NCBI RefSeq assembly: GCF_000499845.2
Contig: NW_027174137.1
Span: forward strand, 1 to 64,000
Direction: 5' to 3'
From: Phaseolus vulgaris
Taxonomy: Eukaryota; Streptophyta; Magnoliopsida; Fabales; Fabaceae
DNA: 64,000 nucleotides
Translations under genes and position numbers: made by a program
The notes under the pieces: generated by a model
Seen by the model: only the letters and a program-made list of their open reading frames with translations
Told to the model about the DNA's origin: nothing
Databases searched by the model: none
Shown: positions 55,015 to 64,000 of the stretch, in pieces
How positions within the stretch are numbered: position 1 is the first letter of the stretch
Layout: each line of letters starts with the position of its first letter

Positions 55015-55404
55015 CGTGTAAAACTTGCTCCCATCCACAGCGTGAGTTCTTGAAGGTTTTCGAAGTTTTCTGCGTGGTTGTGTGCTGGTGCAACCATCGT
55101 TCGCTGTTTGCTTGAAATTTGTTCGGTGAATTCGCGTTTTATACCGTTCGTTTGGGTTTTCGATCGGTGAAGGGAGGTTTTCCTGCTGTTTACGCGTAAT
55201 TTGTTCGGTGGAGTTGAGTTCTTTCGCTCGATTAGTTATCCGTGGGAAGAGCGGTGGTTTCTGGTGGAGTTGCAGGTTTCTTTGGAGGTTGCGGTGTTCT
55301 TGAATTTTCTTGCGGAGTTTCGCACAGTTTTTTCCGATTGATCGCTGAGTCAATCGTAGCTGGAGTAAGTGTTGCTCGCTGCATTCTGTGATTCGCTGAG
55401 TTTC
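55015..55404 (+). other. E7 untranslated leader
   Basis: No coding frame; resembles the other leaders of the family. Confidence 0.6.
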
Positions 55405-57285
55405 ATGAGAAAAATGAGAAGCAATCGTTCAAGTCCAGTTGCGCCCGTCGCTGCTGAAGGCGCCGCTGCCATGACCATGGCGCAGATGGCGGAGATGATG
55501 CGTTCGTTGCAGGCAACTGTGGAAGCCTCGCGCATAGAGCAGGCGAGAATGCATGAGGACCTGGTCGCCTCTCGCGCCAGGAATGAGGAGCTCAGCAAGG
55601 TGACTGAGGAGCTGCGTCAAGCTCTTCAGGAGCAGCAAGGGCGTTCTTCCGCTGAAGAGGTTGCGCCGTCGTCGCCACCTCGTGTTTTTCCTATGCCTTT
55701 CGCTCAGGCGATTACTGACACGCCTATTCCTACGAGCGTGGTCCCTGTCAAGGCTGTCTTTACCGGCGTGGAGGATCCAAAGGCTCATCTAACCACGTTC
55801 CATACACAGATGATGCTGTCGGGAGGATCAGACGCCGTGTATTGCAAGATGTTCGTGAGCACGCTCCAGGAAACGGCATTGGAATGGTTTGTGAGCCTAC
55901 CTAACGGTCACATAACCAATTTTCAGCAGTTCTCGAAGCTTTTCGTCGAGCAATACATTGTGAACAAGGCACCGCCCAGGGTGTCTTATGATTTGTTTGA
56001 TATAAGGCAGTACCAGGGAGAGTCCCTCAGAGACTACCTGAATCGCTTTGGAAAGCAGATGGTCAAATCGTCGGCTAAGGATGAAGAAATGCTGGTCTAT
56101 GCATTCAAGAAGGGCGTGCTGCCGGGACCATTCTGCGAGGCCTTGATCAGGGCTCACCCTGCAACGTTTGCTGAGGTCAGGCGACTTGCGGTGGCTCACA
56201 TCGCCGACGAGAGTGAGGTCGCCGAGAAGAGAGGGAGCGTGGCTCCCGCTAGGCCACGCGCCCAGACCAGGATCCAGCCGCAAAGGGTGCAAGAGACAGC
56301 GGCGGCGGCCAGGAAGGACCAGAGGACTCGCCATCCTTATGATAGGAGGAACAAGGGGAGGGGCCAGGGACGCCAGCAACCAGCACGCCGGGAATACAAT
56401 CGCCCGCCTAAGCACAAGTTTGTTATGGGACTGGCGGACCTGATCGCCATTCCCAATATATCTGCTAGGTTGAAAGCGCCCGAGAAGGTGGGCGACAAGG
56501 TGCTGGGACCAAAGCCAGACGCCTGGTGTGAGTTTCACCAGGGCTTTGGCCACACTTTGGACTCGTGTTTGTCCTTAGGGTATCAGCTCGATGATCTGGT
56601 TAAGAGCGGGTTCCTAAATGACTATCTGCTGGACAAGAGGACGGGGGGAGCGTCGAGTTCCCAGCCAGCGGGTGGAGAAGCCCAGCAACACGAGATGCCT
56701 ATCCACGGGGAAATCCACACCATTGCAGGAGGCTTCTCAGGTGGTGGATGCACCGCATCGCAAAGGAAGAAGTATGCGCGGTCGGTGATGACAGTGGATA
56801 TGTTCGAAGATCACTCGCCGGAGGTGGACATTACGTTCACCAAGCAGGATCTCCGGGACGTTGTGCCCCATGACAACGATCCCATAGTCATTTCGTTGAT
56901 TACGGCGGGAAGGAAGGTCCACAGAGTTCTGGTGGACCAGGGAAGCTCGGCAGACGTGATGTTCTGGCCGACTTTCACGCAGCTGGAGTTGCCCCTTGAC
57001 CAGCTAAGGCCCTATGGAGGGTGCCTATATGGGTTCGCTGGTGACCAGGTGGAGGTCAGGGGGTACATTGAGTTGAGAACCACGTTTATAGATGAGGCTG
57101 GTTCGAGGACGGAGAAAATCAAGTACCTCATTGTAAACGCTCCTTCAGCATACAACATCCTGTTGGGGAGGCCCACGCTTAACAGGATAGGCGCTATACT
57201 GTCGACTCGGCACATGAAGGTGAAGTTGCCGTCCATGGAAGGGGTGGTGATCACGATCAAGTCTGATCAGAAAGAAGCAAAATAG
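55405..57285 (+). pseudogene. E7 gag-protease
   Basis: Starts MRKMRSNRSS. Coiled coil, capsid (VEDPKAHLTTFHTQMM, ITNFQQFSKLFVEQYIV), Arg-rich part, knuckle CEFHQGFGHTLDSC, protease VLVDQGSSADVMFWP and YNILLGRPTLN. Ends at TAG 57283-57285, where E2 has an Arg codon (AGG). All parts up to there are in one frame. Confidence 0.94.
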
Positions 57286-57903
57286 TGCTATGAGAATTGC
57301 CTGAAAAACAAGAGATCAGTGAGTTATGTAACAACCACCCCACCTCCTGGTGTAAAGCCCAGATCGACGGTAACAGAAGAGACCGCCGGAAGGGACGTGG
57401 AGATGGTGGACGCTGAGCTGGGGGAAGGAAACGCTAAGCTGGGGGAAGGAAACGCTGGTCTGGGGGAGGAAGAGGCGCGGAATCGCCCTGAGGAAGCGAG
57501 AGAGCAGGGAATCGCCAGGGCGGTGATCGCCAGAGAATCCAGGCCAAAACCTGTCGAGCAGTGGCTCGAGAAAGAGATCGGGGGGAAGATCTTCAAGCTG
57601 GGAAGATCTCTGGAGGTCGAGCTCCAGGACCAGATCGCCAAGGTGATTGAGCGGCATCTGGACGCGTTTGCATGGTCCGCTTCGGACATGCCCGGGATTG
57701 ATCCCGACTTCTTGTGCCATCATCTGGCGATGGATGACTTGGTGAGACCAGTGCGACAAAGAAAAAGAAAGTTCAACGAGGAGAGAAGGCAGGCGATCAG
57801 AGATGAAACACAGAAGCTCCTCGCTGCAGGCCACATCAGGGAGGTTCAGTACCCTGAATGGCTGGCAAATGTCGTGCTGGTGAAGAAGAGTAATGGGAAA
57901 TAG
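57286..57903 (+). pseudogene. E7 protease-RT linker and RT N-terminus
   Basis: Same frame after the TAG. A short duplicated unit, LGEGNA twice (57418-57465), enlarges the acidic linker compared with E2. Then EQWLEKEIGGKIFKLGRS and RKFNEERRQAIRDE up to TAG 57901-57903 (Trp codon TGG in relatives). Confidence 0.9.
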
Positions 57904-58764
57904 CGCATGTGCGTCGATTTCACTGACCTAAACAAAGCTTGCCCAAAGGATTCGTATCCTTTACCAAGTATAGACGCCCTGCTGGACAGCGCTGCGGGGT
58001 GTAAGTTGCTGAGTTTCCTGGATGCCTTCTCGGGGTATAACCAGAAGATGCATCCCATGGATGAAGAGAAGACAGCCTTCATGACGGAGAGGTCGTGCTA
58101 TTGCTATAAGGTGATGCCGTTTGGGCTGAAGAACGCGGGGGCCACGTACCAGAGGCTGATGGATCGGGTGCTTGCACCGATGCTGGGAAGGAACGTGCAA
58201 GCGTATGTCGATGACATGGTCGTGACCTCGCCGGAAAAAAGCAAGCACGTTGCCGACTTCGAGGAATTGTTCACAACGACCGCCAAATTCAGATTGAAGC
58301 TGAATCCAGAGAAATGCATTTTCGGCGTGGAAGCTGGGAAGTTTTTGGGTTTCCTCTTGACTGAAAGAGGCATAGAGGCCAACCCTGATAAGTGCGCCGC
58401 CATCTTGGCGATGAGGAGCCCAGCTACGGTGAAGGAGGTTCAACAGCTAACAAGTCGGATGGCAGCCCTGTCTCGCTTCGTGTCAGCTAGCGGAGAGAAG
58501 GGACATCCCTATTTTCAGTGCTTGAGGCGCAATAACAAGTTTGCCTGGACGAAGGACTGCGAGGAAGCCTTCGTCAAGCTGAAGGAGTACCTGGCGAGCC
58601 CGCCGGTTTTGTGCAAACCGCTGGTGGGAATCCCTCTCAGGTTGTATTTTGCTGTAACTGAGAGGGCGGTGAGTGCGGTGCTCGCCCAAGACCAAGATCA
58701 GGCTCAGAAGCCTATCTATTTTGTCAGTAAGGTGTTGCAGGGCCCCGAAACGAGATATCAGTAA
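57904..58764 (+). pseudogene. E7 reverse transcriptase and part of RNase H
   Basis: In frame: MCVDFTDLNKACPKDSYPLP, MPFGLKNAGATYQRLMD, QAYVDDMVVTS. Three bases are missing near 58045, so GYNQIKMHP of relatives reads GYNQKMHP. The first RNase H is cut at RYQ by a 274-bp deletion, followed by filler and TAA 58762-58764. Confidence 0.92.
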
Positions 58765-59792
58765 GGTGTTGGGTACTCTCGGTGGATGGATCGTCGAACC
58801 AGCAGGGTAGCGGTGCCGGAGTCATTTTAGAAGGACCCAATGGCGTGCTGATCGAGCAATCTTTGAGATTCGCCTTAAAAGCCAGTAACAATCAAGCAGA
58901 GTATGAGGCGCTGATAGCCGGAATTTTACTGGCCAAGAAGATGGGAGCTAGGGTGCTGATGGCTAAGAGTGACTCGCTGCTAGTCACAGGGCAAGTGACA
59001 GGCGAGTTCCAGGCTAAAGATCCACAAATGGCGGCCTATCTGGAATATGTGCAGGAGTTGAAGAGTTCCTTTGCCTCCTTTGAAGTAGTGCATGTGCCCA
59101 GAGAGCAGAATGCCCGAGCTGACTTGCTAGCTAAGCTCGCCAGTTCAGGCAAGGGGGGTAGGCAGAGGACGGTGATTCAAGAAACTCTGAAGACGCCGAG
59201 GGCATTTGTGGCAGATCACCTGGTCCTTCAGATAGGCAAGTCGACGGAGAAAGCAGCGAGAAGCCATAAGTCCCTGACGCAAGAAACTCTGAGATCGCCG
59301 AGAATTAGAGCATGTCGGGGAGAGAAGGTAGACGTGATGCAGGTCTGCGCTACCCATGAGCCAGACACTTGGATAACACAATACAAGCGGTTCCTGGCAG
59401 ATGGCCTTCTCCCACTGGATCCGACTGAGGCTAGGAAGGTAAAGAAGAATTCTAGCAAGTACACCTTGATTGATGGCGATCTGTACAGGTTTGGGTTCAC
59501 TCACCCGCTCCTGGAATGTATACATGGCGAGAAGTGCACGAGAATCATGGCGGAGCTCCACGAAGGTATATGTGGAAGCCACGTCGGGGGTCGAGCTCTG
59601 GCCGCAAGGACTCTCCGTGCAGGCTACTACTGGCCAACGATGAGAGAAGACTGCAAGAAGTATGCGCAGTGTTGCAAACAGTGCCAACAGCACGCCGATT
59701 GGCACAAGGCGCCTCCCGAGGAGTTGAAGTCGATTTACAGCCCTTGGCCGTTTCATACGTGGGGAATTGACATCCTGGACCTTTTCCGCTAG
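58765..59792 (+). pseudogene. E7 archaeal-type RNase H and integrase N-terminus
   Basis: After the deletion a new frame gives VDGSSNQQGSGAG, NNQAEYEAL, REQNARADLLAKL, then the integrase zinc module HEGICGSH...CKQC and HTWGIDIL, where a one-base loss (ctggacc for ctgggacc near 59777) breaks the frame. Confidence 0.9.
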
Positions 59793-60595
59793 CGATCAGG
59801 CAGATGAAGTACTTGGTGGTGGCAATTGAATATTTCACCAAGTGGATCGAAGCAGAACCAGTAGCCCAGATCACCGCACACAAGATCGAAGGTTTCGTGT
59901 GGAAGAACATCGTGTGCCGGTTTGGAGTGCCTAAGCGCCTGGTGTCGGACAATGGGACCCAGTTTGCAAGTCACCTGTTGAAGAAGCTTTGCGAAGGGGT
60001 GGGAATTCAACAAGTGTTTGCATCCGTCGAGCACCCTCAGACAAATGGCCAGGTGGAGTCAGCTAATCGGGTGTTGTTGAGAGGTTTAAAGAGAAGGCTA
60101 GAAAAAGCCAAGGGAAGCTGGGTTGAGGAGGTGCCCCGTATAGTCTGGGCATACCACACCACCGAGCAGTCAGGAACCCATGAGACCCCGTTCAGTTTTG
60201 TCTATGGGTGTGATGCGATGATTCCAGTAGAGATCCAGGAGAGCTCGCCGAGATTCCAGAACTTTGTAGAGGAAGACTCGAATGAAGAGAGAAGGCTGAA
60301 CCTGGATCTACTGGACGAGGTCAGGGAAGAGGCGAGATTGAAGGCTGAGGCGGTGAAGAGAAGGATTGAACGAAGGTACAACTCGAAGGTGATGCCAAGG
60401 CAATTTAGAGAAGGCGACCTGGTGATGAGAAAAGCCCACCAGTACGAGATGGAGAATAAGCTGTCGCCTAAGTGGACGGGACCGTTCAGAATAACCGAGG
60501 CGCTCGGGAACGGCGCCTACCGCTTAGAGACGCTGGAAGGAGGGGCGATTCCTCGCACCTGGAACGCCACGCACCTGAAGTTGTACTATAGTTAA
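59793..60595 (+). pseudogene. E7 integrase core and C-terminal domain
   Basis: Resumes with MKYLVVAIEYFTKWIEAEP, LVSDNGTQF, NGQVESAN, then the C-terminal part WTGPFRITEALGNGAYRLE to HLKLYYS at 60595. Confidence 0.92.
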
Positions 60596-62183
60596 GAGCT
60601 TTGTAAGTAAAGACAAACACAAAGGTTATATTACAATGACTCTGATAAAACAGTTTGAAGGGGGCACTCTTTTTTCCCTAAGGAGGGTTTTTAATGAGGC
60701 CACCCAATAAAAGAAGAGTTTTTGAGGTATAAGCCGTTTTCAGATTGCATGCTTGCTGTTTTCAAAAAAGTTTTGAAGATAGACCTTGTCACTTGTACGT
60801 GACTCAAGGCGAGTTAAAGATATATTGCATGCTTTCTAAAAGGTTTTTAAGTCCTCATCGTTTTTCGGCGATTGGAGGCATCAGTAAAAGTTTTTAAGTC
60901 CTCATCGTTTTTCGGCGATTGGAGGCATCAGTTAAAGTTTTTAAGTCCTCATCGTTTTTCGGCGATTGGAGGCATCAGTTAAAGTTTTTTAAGTCCTCAT
61001 CGTCTTTCGGCGATCGGAGGCACCAGTTGAAAGACCTCAACGCCCTCGCGCGTCCTGAGGCAAGTTAAAGACCTCCTCGGCGCTGAGCGAGTGCAGGCGA
61101 GGAAGAGCGAAAAGTCCTCAGTGTTTCTGGGGGCGAGAAGATGTAACCCCTGGGGCAATGTAGAGGCAAGTAAAAGACCTCCTCGCCGTCGAGCGAGTGT
61201 AGGCGAGAAAGAGTGAAAAGTCCTCAGTGTTTCTGGGGGCGAGAAGATGTAACCCCTGGGGTAATGTAGAGGAACCAGTGAAAAGTCCTCAGTGTTTCTG
61301 GGGGCGAGAAGATGTAACCCCTGGGGCAATGTAGAGGCACCAGTAAAAGTCCTCAGTGTTTCTGGGGGCGAGAAGATGTAACCCCTGGGGCAATGTAGAG
61401 GCACCAGTAAAAGTCCTCAGTATTTCTGGGGGCGAGAAGATGTAACCCCTGGGGCAATGTAGAGGCACGAGTTAAAGACCTTCTCGCCTATGAGCGAGTT
61501 CAGGCGAGTTAAAGACCTTCTCGCCTATGAGCGAGTTCAGGGAAGATAAAATCCTTCTCGTCTCGAACGAGTTCAGGTATGGTGTAGAGGGTGGAAGAAG
61601 TTCTGAGGGTGGCTAAGGTAGGTTCGAAGAGAACGCCTAGCCACCCGGTCTCTTGCTCTGAAGCACAAGGAGGTAGAGAAGGATCCGAAAGGCGCCTCTA
61701 CCCCCAGATGAAAGAGCAATGGCCAAGGTGTGAATGCAGGAAGAAGCTGGTGTCGCCAAGAGCCTCTGGCGACCAGGAAACGTTCAAGCAATGGCGAGAA
61801 GTCAAAGACCCGTTTGATGAAGCAGATCGGGTGTAACAACGTCATAAAGCCAGGGGTTGAGTTAAAGCCCATTGCTTGAAGTATCATTTTACGCTAAGGT
61901 TCATTGCCTTAAGTTTGCGAGTTGATAAATGTGATTATTCTTCGAGGTTGAGATGGTTCGAAACGGCTAAGTACAAGATCGTGCCTACGAGATTACTAAG
62001 TTATTTCTTCGACGTAAATCACGCAAGGAAAGTTAAAGGTAGACGAAGAGGTTACAAGAAAAGATGCAAAGTAATTTCATTAAGTAAAGTATCAGCTGGA
62101 AAATACGCGTACAAGAAAATACGAGTTCATTACAGAATTATATACAAGGAAAGGGCACGAAGGTAGCAGACGGAGAGAATCGA
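60596..62183. repeat. E7 hypervariable 3' spacer with minisatellites
   Basis: Conserved post-pol block at 60658-60720. Tandem units: four ~47-bp units (gtcctcatcg at 60851, 60898, 60945, 60993) and five units with gtcctcagtgtttctggggg-type cores (61114, 61220, 61285, 61349, 61413; 64-65 bp apart in the last four), followed by ~37-bp units with ctcgcctatgagcgagttca to ~61580. This is the most expanded copy. From 61580 to 62183 no feature is seen. Confidence 0.82.
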
Positions 62184-64000
62184 TTAGTCTTCAGCGGGAA
62201 CCACTTTTCCATCCACTACCTCGTTATCAAGAGACACCATGCTGAGGTCCAGGTCGGGGAACAAGCAGGCAAATTGTTCCTGCGCAGCTTCGAATCCAGC
62301 AGCCAGAATTTGAGCAGAATTCAGCTTGAGTTCTTCAATCTGTTTCTGAAGCTCCTCAATCCGTTTCTTGAGATCTTCAGTTTGCTCTTTCAGCTCCTTA
62401 TTCTGCTGCTCCAGCTCTTCAACTTGTTTCTTGAGTTGTTCATTGGTTTCTTGAGCCTGGAGAAGGTCTTCAGCAACCTTCTTGGATTTTGCTTGCGCTT
62501 GTCCCAATTCGGCGGCAAGCTCCCCTTTTTTCTTGTTGGCTTCAGCGAGCTCAGCCATGGCGTCATCCCTTGCCTTTTCCACCTTTCCAAGGAGGGTCTC
62601 TTGGTCGGCTGACCTTTGCTCCAATTTCTTCACCCTGGCGGCGTCAGTTTTTATGAGAGCCTCCAGGTCAGCCACCTTGACGCGATAAGGCACAATCTTG
62701 CTCTCCAGTTCAATCTTTTCTTGAGCCAGTTGCTGCACCTTATGGCGGAGATCAGTGGCCTCCTTGCGCGCCAATCTGAGCTCGGTGCTCATTGCGTCTT
62801 CCACTCGGGAGTGTTCAATCTCCGCGAGCGTCAAGTTGAAGGACAACTTCTCCACCTCAACCTTCATGGTGCTGTTCTCTGTTTTGAGGTTGAAGAGGTC
62901 GTCCTGGAGCTTCCTCGTGGAGCTCTGCACCGCCCTAGCTATGATGGCAGGAATGTCTTCTGCTATCGTCTTCAGTTTAGCAGATAAAGGCTCCCACATC
63001 CTCGTGACCTCGAGAGGGAGGTTTGCTGCTTGGAGAGGCGCTGGTGGGGCCTGTTGTTGGTTTCCATCGCCACCCTCTTTGGTTGGTTCCTCAGTGGGTG
63101 CTTCTGCTCGTGGTGGCGACGTCGGGGACTCGGTGATCAGAATCGGAGAGGTGTGGGCAACCTCATCCCCGATTGGAGCGGCATCTGCAGCTGAGGCATT
63201 AGAGGGAGGACCCCCTCCAGCTGATACATGTGGCGTGGAGGCGCTCAGGGGGTCCTCCAAGAAATTGTCCTCGGCGGCCTCGACCGCAGGTGGTGCAGTT
63301 GCCAATGGAATGGCTTGGACTGGGGAAGCGGGAGCTGGTGGAGATGGCATTGTTGGAGGCGGAGCAGGCGTAGATGGCGGTGTTGAGGTTGGAAGAGGGG
63401 GCGGGGCAGGTGGTGAAGAAGGTGCCACCCTCTTCCTCTTTGTAACAAGGCCGTCTTCGGTGACCTCGTCATCTTCTTCCTCATCCTCGTGGACCATCTG
63501 GGGAGCTTTCCTCTTAGGCCTCTTGAGGACAAGTTTCTTTCGCTGGGCGGCAGGTTGGACGTCAGAGGGAGCTGGGCCCTTAGGTGGCGATCGGCCCTGA
63601 GTGGCGGCGATCTCCACCATGGAATTCGGCACTGTTTGAGAGCCCGTCGCCAACCCGTGGGTTCGGGCGAGCGCCCTCAATTCGGCGAGCATACCCTTGC
63701 CCAACATGTTATCTGCATAAAACGAAAATGCATGGGTTAACTCAGAGAGAAAATAAGTGCATAAGGCAGTATGCAGCAAAGCAGATGATCGGTGCAGAAA
63801 AATAAAACCAAAGTCTTGCGCATAACGCACAAGACGCCCAGAAACAGTTAAACGGAAGCAATATTAAAACAGCAGTTTAAATGTTCTAACCTATTCGAAT
63901 TTCGAGTTGCTCCTCGTAGAATTCGAAGCAGATCAGGGTGGTGGTAAGGAAAGTGATGTTGGCATCCGCCACCCTTTTCCAGAAAAGGCAGAGATCTCTG
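62184..64000 (-). CDS. E7 antisense accessory gene, partial at window end
   Basis: Minus strand. Exon 2 63712-62184 is open for about 510 codons: MLGKGMLAELRALARTHGL, basic KRPKRKAP and TKRKRV, acidic DEEEDDEVTED, Pro-rich linker, coiled coil (repeated ELE/KKQ heptads), end DLSMVSLDNEVVDGKVVPAED. Intron 63900-63713 (gttag...atgcag, 188 bp). Exon 1 enters at 63901 and continues past 64000. No lesion is visible in the part seen, in contrast to the broken gag-pol of the same element. Confidence 0.86.

Larger units (their letters stand above)
54198..64000 (+). mobile_element. E7: Tat-lineage element, runs off the window
   Basis: Same family as E1, E2 and E5. 5' LTR 54198-54994, primer site, gag-pol 55405-60595, spacer, antisense accessory gene from 62184 to beyond 64000. 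The 3' LTR is outside. Its LTR (797 bp) and coding sequence are closest in feel to E2. Gag-pol has two TAG codons, a 274-bp deletion with a templated filler, and a one-base deletion. Confidence 0.95.

Noticed and set aside
60843..61530. Regular spacer repeats as a CRISPR-like array
   Set aside because: Units are contiguous without unique spacers and the context is a plant retrotransposon.
61876..62166. 96-codon basic frame after the E7 minisatellites
   Set aside because: No homologue in the same place in E1, E2 or E5, no start context, and composition fits AT-rich spacer.

Overview
The window is intergenic plant DNA made almost entirely of nested LTR retrotransposons on a satellite background; I see no host gene. 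The plant origin follows from Tat-type Ty3/gypsy elements with two RNase H domains, plant-style short introns, 5-bp target-site duplications (TSDs), a lysine-tRNA primer site and a TTTAGGG-type telomeric scrap. A eudicot is likely and a legume is my guess, but nothing here proves it.

Layout. A ~178-bp tandem satellite fills 1-924 and 13214-15477. E1 (925-13213, minus, TSD gctat) sits inside it. E3, an older Ty3/gypsy element on the minus strand, starts at 15478; its pol is split by E2 (16238-30018, minus, TSD gtacc), continues at 30024-33798, and is cut in gag by E5 (from 33799, plus). E5 carries E4 (33896-39532, plus, TSD gtcgg) in its 5' LTR and is cut in its 3' LTR at 51130 by E6 (minus). 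E6 is cut in its accessory gene at 54198 by E7 (plus), which runs off the window end. The nesting order is therefore E3 > E5 > (E4, E6 > E7), with E1 and E2 as separate insertions. LTR divergence counted by eye (E5 ~2.0%, E1 ~1.4%, E4 ~0.5%) agrees with this order.

E1, E2, E5 and E7 are one family of large Tat-lineage elements. Each has one long gag-protease-RT-RNase H-archaeal-type RNase H-integrase frame, a hypervariable tandem-repeat 3' spacer, and an accessory gene transcribed antisense to gag-pol. That gene has a 5'-UTR intron, a coding intron and a conserved G-box upstream. E6 is a diverged relative seen only through one LTR and its accessory gene. The polyproteins are broken by nonsense codons, frameshifts and deletions. 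The accessory gene of E2 is uninterrupted (808 residues when spliced), and the visible part of E7's is open too. E4 is a short gag-protease element with an open frame and no RT core, RNase H or integrase.

The most notable points are: the accessory protein of E6 begins almost like the histone H3 tail; E2 carries three tandem LTRs at one end whose junctions look like joined cDNA ends and whose middle copy is a crossover chimera; a hairpin beside the polypurine tract keeps its pairing although its sequence differs between E6 and the other family; and two repair scars, one with telomeric repeats and one with a templated insertion.
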